This document shows positions 27,501-35,791 of a stretch of DNA of 64,000 nucleotides, piece by piece (the first letter of the stretch is position 1; each line of letters opens with the position of its first letter). The translations under genes and the position numbers were made by a program. The notes beneath the pieces were generated by a model, which was not told the origin of the DNA, searched no databases, and worked only from the letters and a program-made list of their open reading frames with translations. Source of the DNA: Syntrophorhabdus sp. (GTDB lineage Bacteria > Desulfobacterota > BSN033 > UBA1163); assembly GCA_020724025.1 (NCBI GenBank), contig DYHU01000001.1:7117-71116 (forward strand), written 5' to 3'.

Positions 27501-30500
27501 TCCAGCCGATGTCAGCCCCCGGTTTCACACCTATCCTTCCGAAGCAGGTCCATTTCCTGATGATCGACAAATGCAATGCTAAGTGCATCATGTGCGGAGG
27601 AGATTACTATCACAGCAGGAGCGGACGGATGATCACTCTTGAGACCTTCAAACAGATGGCCTCCAACCTCCGCCTCGAACATTTCAACAGCCTTGTGCTC
27701 TCAGGGGCCGGCGATCCGTTATTGAATCCCTGGCTGATCCCGATCATCGAATATGTCCATACCTCCTATCCTCAGGTGGCCATAGCGGTCACGACCAACG
27801 GGATCGCCCTCTCGGCGGCGCTGGCCGAGACCCTTTTAGCGTGCCGAATCGACTCGATCAATTTCTCCATCAACGCTGCGAGCCCCGATGTCTATAAAAG
27901 GGTGATGCAGGTCGACTGCTTTGACCGGGTCTGCAGAAATGCAAGAGAGTTCGTCCAACTGAGGAACAGCCGATCCTTGAAAACGAGGGTCCAATTCTCC
28001 ATGGCCCTTCATCGACTCAATATTGGAGACTTGCCCCGGCTGGTCGAGATCGGTCGTGAGATCGGAATCGACAGCATCAATGTCATGTACTGCCGTTTCT
28101 ATCCCGAAAGGATCAGGCATCTCAATATCGACCGCGAAGAAGATCGGCTCCTGGATCACGAATCCCTCTTCTACCATCAGGAGCTGTCGGACCAATGGGT
28201 TGAGAAGGCAAAGGAACTTGCCAACCGATACGGCATCTCATTCTCCCATGAGCCCCTTTTCAGAGAGAGGGCAAAGGCCCAACCCTGCCGGTGGCCTTTC
28301 TCGGAGATCATGATCGGTTTTGATGGCGAGATCTATCCCTGCGGAGGAGCGGAGGTCCACTTCAGAGAAAAGGTCGAGAGAGGGCTTTACCATTTTGGGA
28401 ATGCCTTGAAAGAATCGATTGAGAGCTTCTGGAATGGAGAAGATTACAGGCTCCTGCGCCTCTCCTGTCAGATGGAAGGCCGGGGTCCGGTCTCCGAATG
28501 CGAACGCTGCGCCAACCGGATAAATTCCAACGAAAAGAGGGCTCACCTCATGGATTGGGATGACCCGGGTGAATCCAAGGATGAACATGGAAAGGAAAGG
28601 GTTGCCCGGATCGGGGACGAGGAGACCGGACAAAGGGGTCCGCTCGTTTCAGTTATCGTGCCGACTCATAACCGGCCGGAGATGCTGACGGAGGCCTTAA
28701 GAAGCATTCTCGATCAGACTTACCCGAACTATGAAATCATCGTCGTCAATGATGCGGGGACCGATGTTGAGAACGTGGTGATGCCTTTCAATCAGGCCCA
28801 AAGGGTGACCTATGTGAAGCATGGCCGAAACCTCGGACTGGCGGCCGCTCGGAACACGGGCCTCAAATTGGCAAGGGGGAAATATATCGCCTACCTTGAC
28901 GATGACGATCTCTACTATCCTGATCATCTGGAGACGTTGGTCCACGGACTCCTGGCAAGCGGATTTAAAGTGGCCTACACGGACGCCTATCGGGCCCATC
29001 AGAAACGGGAGGGAGGGAGGTATGTCATCACACACCGGGATGTCCCTTATTCCTTTGACTTCGATGGGGACCGGATGTTGGTTGGAAATTTCATTCCCGT
29101 CCTCTGTGTCATGCATGAAAGGTCGTGCCTCGATGAAGTCGGAGGATTCGATGAAGAGCTGTCCTCTCATGAGGATTGGGATCTCTGGATCCGGGTCTCC
29201 CGGAAGCACCCATTCCTCCATCTGAAGAAGATTACCTGTGAATTCAGTTGGCGGGAGGATGGGACGACCATGACCTCCGGCCGAAAAGAGGACTACCTCG
29301 GAACGAGGGAGCGCATTTATGAGAAATATGGCAAAGAGGTCGCTCATAAGCCTGATGTCCGGCAGGCCCAGCAGAGAAACCTCGCCCACTATCGGCAGGA
29401 GGTCTCCCTCCTGAAATCGAAGGATGACCGGAAGGCCCTGATCGAAAAAGGTTTTGAGGGAATGAACGCGGAAGAGGCCTACCGGGCCGTTCAAAAAATA
29501 GTTGAGGAGGGTAAAGGGGAAGAAGCTCTTTCAGTCCTTGAGACCTTTCTCCGCCACGATCCCCATCATGCCCTTGCCCATAACGACTCAGGGGTTCTCT
29601 ATTTCGAAAGGGGAAGAAAGGAAGAAGCGCTTTTTCACCTCAGGAAGGCTTTTGAACTCGATCCGAAGAACCCGGACATTCTTCATAACCTGGGTGATCT
29701 CTATGTCGATTTGGGCCAGTTCGATGAAGGAGCAAAAACTTACCAAAAGATCCTTTCGGAAAAGCCCGAAGACGCGGAGACGCTCCTGAAACTCAGGGAC
29801 TTATACGGCCACACAGGTCATCATGAGGAAGCTGTCCTCTATTCGGAAAGGATTTTAAAGGTGGATCGCGAGAAAGGGGCAATGAAAGGGGACGCTTCGA
29901 TCCATGGACAAACGGATCAACCCCTTCGAAATGGTGAAGATACCGGGAGGGAAGGGGAGGTGAGTGTTTCCATCATCATCCCTGTTTTTAATCAGGTGGA
30001 ATACACCCGCAAATGCCTCGAAAGGCTCTATGAGATTGGATCCCTGAAATATCGATTCGAAGTCATCGTCGTGGACAATAGCTCGACGGATGGGACCGAA
30101 GAATTTCTCCGGCAGGCGGTTGGCCGATACCCGAACCTGTCCTGGATCCGAAATAAAGAGAACCTTCGCTTTGCAAGGGCCTGTAATCAGGGAGCCCGAA
30201 AATCGAGGGGGAAGTATCTCGTCTTTCTCAACAATGACACAGAACCCCTTCCTGGTTGGCTGGAGGCCGGGATCGATCGCCTTGAAAGCGACGAGGGGAT
30301 TGGCATTGTGGGCGCGAAGCTCCTCTATCCCGATCAATCGATTCAACATTGCGGGATCGAATTCATGCGGAATGCTCGCCATGACTATGCCGTCTGGCCT
30401 CTCCATCGATTCCGGCATGCCCATTTCGAGGATCCGAGGGTGAACAGGCCGGAAGAGGTGCAGGCGGTCACCGCGGCTTGCCTCTTCATCGAACGTCAAC

Positions 30501-32713
30501 TCTTCGAGGAGGTGGCAGGGATCACAGAAGATTACGGGATGTATTTCGAAGATACCGATCTCTGTTTTAAGGTTCGGCAGAGAGGGAAGAAGGTTTTTTA
30601 TGAGCCCAAATGCGTCCTCATCCATCATGAGGGGAAATCGAGTCCAAATCAGGCCATCATCGATGCCTTCAATTCGAAGGCGGCGGTTCTCTTTTATCGA
30701 AGATGGTCCGACGAGGTCGTGAAGCTCGATGTTGAGAACCTGATATCGAAAATAGAGGGTAAGTACATCCATCTGCGACAGGAGATTTTACCCATACCGG
30801 AGGATGGACCCTCAACGGCCACCCGCTTAGAAAGCATCTTATGGCATCTGACAAAGATCTTCCAGTCCATGGGTCCCTTTTATGCCCATTTTGGAGGGGC
30901 CGGAGACGCTCTTCTTCTGCTTTCCACCTTCTACGATGAAAAGCCGGAGCAGACCGTGGTCAGCATCCCGAACTCCCCGGAGATGATGAAGAGTTTCTTC
31001 GAGTCCTTTCCGCTCCTGAAACGGGTCTATTTCATCCCCTTTCCGAAGAATTACCAGAACCACCTTCTCCTCCGGAGACTCTTTCGTATTTTGAAAAACT
31101 TCAAAGGGATGGGAGTGATCCCTGATCCGGAGAGCGACTATTTTAAGGAATGGAATAAGACGCTAAACATCTTTGAGAAATATAAGATCGTCAAACATCC
31201 CCGCTGGATGAACCGGTTTCGATCCGAAAAGTGTCAGGAATGCCAGGTCACCCTTGCCCCCAGGGGAAGCCTCAGAGGGATGGTGGGAAGCAAACAGAAC
31301 ATGATCAACCCCGTGGACTGGCAGCCCCTGATCACTTTTCTCAATGAAAGAAATATCCATCCCATCCTGTTAGGGACGCCGGACGAAGCTCCACTCTATC
31401 CCGCCGCCGGTCAATGCATCGACAAGAGAAGTTTTTCCTTTGAAGAGCAGATGAAGTTGATCGCATCAAGCGACCTTTTCATCGGCGCCGATTCATGGGG
31501 GAAGACCTTCTCAGCCCTTGCAGGGGTGAGGACGATCGTCTTCCACTCCATGCGAGGTGAGGATTTAAGAGAATGGAAAGACCCTTCCGACCATGTATTT
31601 TTAGATCCCTGGGAAGAGATCACCGTTGTCAAAGATCTGAGTGAACTTAAAAATGCGTATGACTCCCTCTTTCGGAGAGATGAAGAAAAACCGGCCCACA
31701 CTCTTCTCCAAGGCAGATCTTCTGGCCCCTCTTCCCACTCCAACGGACATTTTTACATCCAGAGGAATGAAGGGCTGGGAGATGTCCTGATGGCCCTCCC
31801 GTCCGCAAGGGCGCTGAAGCATTCCCATCCCGAAAGCAAAGTGTGCTTTATCACGGAGAAGAGATATGCCAAGGTAGTGGAGGCCAATCCTTATGTCGAT
31901 CGGGTGATCGTGGCAGGCCAGGGGGATCGAAATGAGTTGACCTCAGGGAAGTTCTGGGATCTGAATCCTGCGAGGTTTGGGATAGGAGAGACCCATGAGG
32001 TCGATGCGTTCCTGAAGGAGATTGAAGTAGAGATACCGGATTCGATGAAGGAGATCGCCTTAAAGATACCGAGGAAGACCCACCGGAGGGTGGAACAATT
32101 GCTGCAAAAGACGGATATCCGGAAGAGGGGGAGGAAGATTGTCCTGATCCACCCGGCCAGAGGAGATATGAACCGGACATGGCCTTCCGCGAATTGGAGC
32201 GGGCTCAGCGAGCTGTTTATCAAAAAGGGTTATGGAGTGGCGGTTGTGGGAAACAACTCAAGCGATCCGGCCAGGGGGGTGAGCAGGGTGATGGCACAGG
32301 GCGCGATTCACCTGGTCGATCAACTGACGCCTCTTGAATTTGTGAGCCTTTGCCAGAGGGCTGACCTTCTGGTCACGACCGATAGTGGACCGGTTCAACT
32401 TGCCGGAGGAAGTGACATTGCCATCGCAGGCATCTATACCGTCATTCCCGGCCGATGTCGTCTTCCCTATCGACACGGAAAACCGATGTGGAAGGCCCTC
32501 TCGATTGAACCGAAATGTGGATGCGCAGGGTGTTATCGTTATATGCAGGACGAAAAATATTTCGGCCCGGTGAGAGCAGCCCTGCAAGACGGTTCCCTGA
32601 CCCCCATAAAATTATTTTCAGAATGGTGCGTCAATGAGGAGAAGTATGCATGCCTCTTTAAACATATTACTCCCGAAAGGGTGTTTGAGATGTCTGAGGG
32701 ACTGCTCCATTAA
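24569..32713 (+). CDS. Giant multidomain glycosyltransferase/radical SAM protein
   Basis: One uninterrupted 2,714-residue frame. Order: GT2 domain 1 (about 11-245, VSVIITCYNYG, acidic D96/D97); helical TPR-like linker (255-495); B12-binding plus radical SAM domain (497-945; C717, C721, C724); second radical SAM domain with C1002, C1006, C1009 and a cysteine-rich SPASM-like tail to about 1320; GT2 domain 2 (1358-1608; YLDDDD from D1444); TPRs (1621-1770); GT2 domain 3 (1799-2050; NNDTEP, D1890); a GT9-like domain (2100-2370); and a heptosyltransferase-like GT9 domain (2394-2714, RNEGLGDVLMALPSARAL). No signal peptide or membrane segment is evident. An earlier in-frame ATG at 24446 would overlap the previous gene by 116 bp; the ATG at 24569, 8 bp after its stop, is preferred. 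Probably builds or modifies the flagellin glycan. Confidence 0.9.
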   Translation: MEPKGNGSHRPVSVIITCYNYGRYLKECIESVLAQTVQGLEIIVVNDGSTDETETICKSFGESIRYHAQPNRGLAEALNNGIEMSHGDFFYYLSADDKLFPETIERQLEVMEEDETCAVVCGNAKMIDEKGRFIGDNINPFPEKNGLLRMLGTPNLHDGSLLFRRASLEKINALYFDPSLGNYHIYHYKCFLLARGFRIRYLNEFLVYQRVHPFNLSHPQHAKRMIAGYEILRKEMRKHVTVFDLFEGVDREDPEEVAKAYYKLGTLFFLFGQYGIAYDDFKRASDLAKDIFEKEVDISELNFGQYVFPLPVKNIQVQDEKARRAVEREKGPEAKEIIAYLERGNVAKAFFVCKEKLEREPSDSEAKYLLAKTYLRQLQFHDSANRFHEVTLGLLKEVQAEAPLHSIDLYLWLGFLDEERRDDYFNELSRRMGRMKLYDVKEMAWAASNAKAKGKTEWLERGMDIFNQSGLTPGALKEANPPPVDRSLKRKRDGRKRVLLVNPPHRRFLGLEAPCFPLSFGYMATLIEEQGYEVGIYDAEYDRRLVGKTGSYEYALTHQSRINEALKDGKHIVWSEIGEMIQRFAPDIVGISAMSNKYPMVERIAEITKSIDQAIPVVIGGHHPSIYGGKLIRNRNIDFVVRGEGEMTMKELVHRFFAPRKDLSEVKGLLYKERGEIRTNPPRELIQDLDLLPIPNRNLILNDHYVSGNNVMTARGCPFHCSYCGARVIWERKVRRRSVERVLKEIRGLIQRSGSRSISFWDDSFTCDRHYLGELMKGLWAIDGLTFSCITRLDLVDKEILNLLREAGCNQILFGIESGSDRILKSIQKGMSRDLIRKKVEEVNSFGIPWLGFFIMGYPGETKEDILETLHFMKELDPPAAEINLFNPLPGTPIWNELEGKGLVDGDMDFSQYSQSSLKNYFLSGLSQEEFEGLALRMTQAFDEHNQRKQDEAKCVSGVKKIETATSPIQKGEKISSIQPMSAPGFTPILPKQVHFLMIDKCNAKCIMCGGDYYHSRSGRMITLETFKQMASNLRLEHFNSLVLSGAGDPLLNPWLIPIIEYVHTSYPQVAIAVTTNGIALSAALAETLLACRIDSINFSINAASPDVYKRVMQVDCFDRVCRNAREFVQLRNSRSLKTRVQFSMALHRLNIGDLPRLVEIGREIGIDSINVMYCRFYPERIRHLNIDREEDRLLDHESLFYHQELSDQWVEKAKELANRYGISFSHEPLFRERAKAQPCRWPFSEIMIGFDGEIYPCGGAEVHFREKVERGLYHFGNALKESIESFWNGEDYRLLRLSCQMEGRGPVSECERCANRINSNEKRAHLMDWDDPGESKDEHGKERVARIGDEETGQRGPLVSVIVPTHNRPEMLTEALRSILDQTYPNYEIIVVNDAGTDVENVVMPFNQAQRVTYVKHGRNLGLAAARNTGLKLARGKYIAYLDDDDLYYPDHLETLVHGLLASGFKVAYTDAYRAHQKREGGRYVITHRDVPYSFDFDGDRMLVGNFIPVLCVMHERSCLDEVGGFDEELSSHEDWDLWIRVSRKHPFLHLKKITCEFSWREDGTTMTSGRKEDYLGTRERIYEKYGKEVAHKPDVRQAQQRNLAHYRQEVSLLKSKDDRKALIEKGFEGMNAEEAYRAVQKIVEEGKGEEALSVLETFLRHDPHHALAHNDSGVLYFERGRKEEALFHLRKAFELDPKNPDILHNLGDLYVDLGQFDEGAKTYQKILSEKPEDAETLLKLRDLYGHTGHHEEAVLYSERILKVDREKGAMKGDASIHGQTDQPLRNGEDTGREGEVSVSIIIPVFNQVEYTRKCLERLYEIGSLKYRFEVIVVDNSSTDGTEEFLRQAVGRYPNLSWIRNKENLRFARACNQGARKSRGKYLVFLNNDTEPLPGWLEAGIDRLESDEGIGIVGAKLLYPDQSIQHCGIEFMRNARHDYAVWPLHRFRHAHFEDPRVNRPEEVQAVTAACLFIERQLFEEVAGITEDYGMYFEDTDLCFKVRQRGKKVFYEPKCVLIHHEGKSSPNQAIIDAFNSKAAVLFYRRWSDEVVKLDVENLISKIEGKYIHLRQEILPIPEDGPSTATRLESILWHLTKIFQSMGPFYAHFGGAGDALLLLSTFYDEKPEQTVVSIPNSPEMMKSFFESFPLLKRVYFIPFPKNYQNHLLLRRLFRILKNFKGMGVIPDPESDYFKEWNKTLNIFEKYKIVKHPRWMNRFRSEKCQECQVTLAPRGSLRGMVGSKQNMINPVDWQPLITFLNERNIHPILLGTPDEAPLYPAAGQCIDKRSFSFEEQMKLIASSDLFIGADSWGKTFSALAGVRTIVFHSMRGEDLREWKDPSDHVFLDPWEEITVVKDLSELKNAYDSLFRRDEEKPAHTLLQGRSSGPSSHSNGHFYIQRNEGLGDVLMALPSARALKHSHPESKVCFITEKRYAKVVEANPYVDRVIVAGQGDRNELTSGKFWDLNPARFGIGETHEVDAFLKEIEVEIPDSMKEIALKIPRKTHRRVEQLLQKTDIRKRGRKIVLIHPARGDMNRTWPSANWSGLSELFIKKGYGVAVVGNNSSDPARGVSRVMAQGAIHLVDQLTPLEFVSLCQRADLLVTTDSGPVQLAGGSDIAIAGIYTVIPGRCRLPYRHGKPMWKALSIEPKCGCAGCYRYMQDEKYFGPVRAALQDGSLTPIKLFSEWCVNEEKYACLFKHITPERVFEMSEGLLH

Positions 32714-32755
32714 AGACAAACGGTCATCTTCATGCTCCTGAAAGGAGGAATATCT

Positions 32756-34546
32756 TTGTCACGACGGCACCATTCAAAGAAGAAAGGATGCTCTAAACCC
32801 ATGGCCGCGGAAAGATCCAAACTCTCACTCTGTATGATTGTGAGGAATGAGGCCATGAATTTAAGAGATTGCATCGGCCCAATGATACCGGTGGCGGATG
32901 AAATCATCGTGGTGGATACCGGATCGACAGACAACACGAAAGAGATTGCCATGGAGTTGGGGGCAAAGGTTTTCGATTTTCCGTGGTGTGATGACTTCAG
33001 CGCGGCCCGGAATGAGTCGATCCGGCAGGCGGCCGGAGATTACATTATGTGGCTCGATGCGGATGACCGGGTCGATGAGACAGAGGTAAGAAAGATAGAA
33101 CTCCTTAAAAAGTCTTTTCCCCGCAAGAAGGATGAAGCCTACGATGCCATCGTCACCAGTCAATCTCCCATCGAAGGAAAGACTCACTTTTATCAGATGA
33201 GAATCTTTCCGAGAGTGAAGGGAGGTCTCTTTGAGGGGAGGGTCCACGAGCAGGTCGTCTACAACCTTCAGCGTTTAGGCATCCAACGAATCCCTATGGA
33301 GATCCGCATCCGTCATTCGGGATACGGGGATTTTAAAACCATCCAACAGAAGTCGGAGAGGAACTTAAGCATCCTCCGGAAAGAGCTGGAGGCGAATCCG
33401 GAAAATCTTTTGCTTCATTTCTATGCAGGCCGCACCCTGGCCGGTATGGCCCGACAAGTGGAGGCCGTGTTTCACATGAGGAGAATCACATCGGATGAGA
33501 GGATCAGGAGGGATGAGAGAGCCTTTTATCTGGAGGCCTCCCTGCTCTTAGGGAAATACTATGTCGAACTAAAATTATACGATGAGGCCCTGACCATCTT
33601 TAGACACCTCTCCATGGAGGATCCGGAGAATGGCCTGGTCCATTTCAGCCTCGGGGAGACATTGTTTCAGGTCAGGGATTATCCAGGGGCGATCGAGGCG
33701 TTGCGCCGCTCTCTTCTTTATCCGATAGAGGTCAGTCACCTTCCCGTGAATATCGAACGGCTCCATTATCATCAACATCACACCCTCGCCCAGTGCCATT
33801 TGGAAACAGGGGAGGGCCGCCTTGCGATCGATGTCCTTCTAAAATTTCTGGATCGATATCCGGATCATTCTCAAACCCTCAAGACCCTCGGCCTTTTAAG
33901 CCTCAAGCACCAAAGGTTTGAAGAGGCGGCCGAATACTATGAAAGGGCCGTCCAGGGAGGGGAGGATTCCGATGAAGATTATGCCAACATGGGATTGGTT
34001 TTTCGGAAACTCGGCCGATTCGATGAAGCGGAGAGGAACTGGAACAGGGCCCTGCAGGTCAACCCGCAGAGGGTTGAGGCTCTCATCAACCTCGGCCATC
34101 TTCATCATCAGCAGAAGGAATATCCAAAAGCCTTAGAACGGTTTAAACAGGCCCTCGATATCGATTCGAATTTGCCCGATGTGAGATTGGCATTGAGCGA
34201 CATCTATTTCAGGTTCCATGATCTCGAAAATCTTGTTCGAGAGTGTGACGCCCTCATGAAAGAGTTAAATCTCCCCAGGGAGATCACCCTGAATGGGTAT
34301 GATGAATTGAGCGCCCTGTATGAAAGGATCGGAGAAATCCTTTCATACCAGGGGCGGGCGGATCTGGCCCTGATGGCCCATCATGTCTCCTTCATGATTC
34401 ATCCCTCCAGAGCCAACCTGGACAGAATCATCTCCATGGCGAGTGTCTCACAGGGGTTGGAGGCTTCCATGGAAAAGGTTCAGGAGGCCCTGGATTTTCA
34501 CAAGGCCGGCCTGTCCCTCTCTTTTGCTGGAAATTCCTGTAGTTAA
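32756..34546 (+). CDS. GT2 glycosyltransferase with TPR repeats
   Basis: A 596-residue protein. The N-terminal GT2 domain (about 20-250) has LCMIVRNEAMNLRDC, VVDTGSTDNT and the metal-binding LDADD (D101, D103), similar to the SunS-like class that glycosylates proteins directly. TPR helices follow from about 250 to 560 (for example YANMGLVFRKLGRFDEAERN). The start chosen is a TTG with AAAGGAGG seven bases upstream; ATGs at 32732 and 32801 are alternatives. It ends 333 bp before fliC, making it the best candidate for attaching glycan to flagellin (inference). Confidence 0.88.
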   Translation: MSRRHHSKKKGCSKPMAAERSKLSLCMIVRNEAMNLRDCIGPMIPVADEIIVVDTGSTDNTKEIAMELGAKVFDFPWCDDFSAARNESIRQAAGDYIMWLDADDRVDETEVRKIELLKKSFPRKKDEAYDAIVTSQSPIEGKTHFYQMRIFPRVKGGLFEGRVHEQVVYNLQRLGIQRIPMEIRIRHSGYGDFKTIQQKSERNLSILRKELEANPENLLLHFYAGRTLAGMARQVEAVFHMRRITSDERIRRDERAFYLEASLLLGKYYVELKLYDEALTIFRHLSMEDPENGLVHFSLGETLFQVRDYPGAIEALRRSLLYPIEVSHLPVNIERLHYHQHHTLAQCHLETGEGRLAIDVLLKFLDRYPDHSQTLKTLGLLSLKHQRFEEAAEYYERAVQGGEDSDEDYANMGLVFRKLGRFDEAERNWNRALQVNPQRVEALINLGHLHHQQKEYPKALERFKQALDIDSNLPDVRLALSDIYFRFHDLENLVRECDALMKELNLPREITLNGYDELSALYERIGEILSYQGRADLALMAHHVSFMIHPSRANLDRIISMASVSQGLEASMEKVQEALDFHKAGLSLSFAGNSCS

Positions 34547-34587
34547 AGGCGTTCGCCCTGAAAGGACGGGTCAAAATGCTAAACCAC

Positions 34588-34615
34588 TCAAGTTTTTCCC
34601 TCCACCCGTCGATAG
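34588..34615 (+). promoter_or_regulatory. Sigma-28 promoter for fliC
   Basis: TCAAGTTT-N12-GTCGATAG closely matches TAAAGTTT-N11-GCCGATAA. It lies 41 bp after the GT2-TPR stop. It would give a long leader of about 255 nt before fliC, containing several hairpins and the CsrA-type sites. The 34547-34878 gap holds this promoter, a CCCGCCTTTGAAGGCGGG hairpin near 34720-34739 and an ACCCT...AGGGT hairpin near 34762-34805, and no gene. Confidence 0.7.
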
Positions 34616-34831
34616 ATATGGTGAAAGAAGTCCGGGCTTAAATTCAGAGGAAAGGAGGGAAAAGAAAGTTATCAGTTGGAAGTTTAAAGTGGAAAGTCGA
34701 CCCATTCGGCGGCGTCAAGTCCCGCCTTTGAAGGCGGGGTGAAGAAGGGCCGATCAGGGTCAACCCTGAGCAAGCCTCAGCATTTATGCTGGGGAGTCGA
34801 AGGGTTGATTTTAAACATAACCATTCAACCA

Positions 34832-34871
34832 TCCGGGCAGGGAGGCCCGGAAACTAACCTTTCAAGGAGGA
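34832..34871 (+). promoter_or_regulatory. Probable CsrA-binding sites in the fliC leader
   Basis: TCCGGGC (34832-34838) and GCCCGGA (34845-34851) form a perfect 7 bp stem with the loop AGGGAG presenting GGA. A second GGA pair lies in the ribosome binding site AAGGAGGA (34864-34871), about 25 nt downstream. This two-site layout is the one known for CsrA repression of flagellin in Bacillus, relieved by FliW; both regulators are encoded at 18.6-19.3 kb. Confidence 0.68.
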
Positions 34872-34878
34872 AAAAATT

Positions 34879-35712
34879 ATGGCACTCAGAATTAACACCA
34901 ATATTGCGGCTTTAAACGCACACCGTCAGCTTGCTAACACCGATGCAAGACTGTCGGTATCCATGGAGAGGCTCTCATCGGGCTACCGGATCAATAAGGC
35001 CAAAGACGATGTCGCGGGACTTACGATTGCCAACAAATTCAGGTTGGAAGTGAGGGGATTGCGCATGGCCCAGCAGAATATCGCTCAAGGCACGGCCACG
35101 TTGCAGGTGGCAGAGGGAGGAACTAATCAGATTGAAGTGATTATCGAACGTCTGAAAGAGTTGGCCACAACCGCCTCCTCCGACAATAGCGACAGCAATT
35201 CAAGAACCCGGCTCAATTCGGAAGCATCGTCTCTCCTCTCCGAAATCGATCGAATTGCTAACGATACAAAATACGGGAGCACCTCATTGCTCAGCGCTGC
35301 CATCAACTTCACATTCCAGGTCGGGTCCGGCAACACCTCCGCAGAAGATAGAATTTCGGTGACGACTTCTGATGGATTACTGTCCAATGATCTGGGCTTG
35401 AACGGTCTCAGTTTATCCACACTGGCGAGCGCTCAAGCGGCTCTCACCTCGATTGACAATTCTCTTACCTCATTGAGCGTGATCCATGGCGAACTCGGCG
35501 CGGCCCAGAGCCGTCTGGAATTCGCTTCAGCCAACCTGGCCATTTCTATTGAAAATCTCGCAGCCTCCGAATCGACCATTCGGGATGTGGATATGGCCTA
35601 TGAGATGGTCAGTTTCACAAAGAATCAGATTCTGCTCCAGGCAGGCACTGCCATGCTTGCCCAGGCCAACATGGCGCCCCAGGGTATCCTTGCCTTACTC
35701 GGGGGTCGTTAA
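34879..35712 (+). CDS. fliC: Flagellin FliC
   Basis: A 277-residue flagellin with both conserved ends: MALRINTNIAALNAHRQL and RLSSGYRINKAKDDVAGLTI at the N-terminus, and FASANLAISIENLAASES through MLAQANMAPQGILALLGG at the C-terminus. The variable surface region is short (about residues 140-190) and rich in Ser/Thr, offering O-glycosylation sites. There are no cysteines. An AAGGAGG ribosome binding site lies 8 bp before the ATG. The adjoining glycosyltransferase island suggests it is modified. Confidence 0.97.
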   Translation: MALRINTNIAALNAHRQLANTDARLSVSMERLSSGYRINKAKDDVAGLTIANKFRLEVRGLRMAQQNIAQGTATLQVAEGGTNQIEVIIERLKELATTASSDNSDSNSRTRLNSEASSLLSEIDRIANDTKYGSTSLLSAAINFTFQVGSGNTSAEDRISVTTSDGLLSNDLGLNGLSLSTLASAQAALTSIDNSLTSLSVIHGELGAAQSRLEFASANLAISIENLAASESTIRDVDMAYEMVSFTKNQILLQAGTAMLAQANMAPQGILALLGGR

Positions 35713-35729
35713 TCCTGAAGGTTAATTTT

Positions 35730-35769
35730 GAGAGGGGAAAGGATGAATTCTTTCCCCTCTCTCCTCTTT
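35730..35769 (+). terminator. Intrinsic terminator after fliC
   Basis: GAGAGGGGAAAG (35730-35741) pairs perfectly with CTTTCCCCTCTC (35750-35761) across an 8 nt loop and is followed by TCCTCTTTT. It begins 18 bp after the fliC stop. It probably limits transcription into flaG and fliD. Confidence 0.85.
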
Positions 35770-35791
35770 TCTCGTAACGGAGAAGGTTGAG

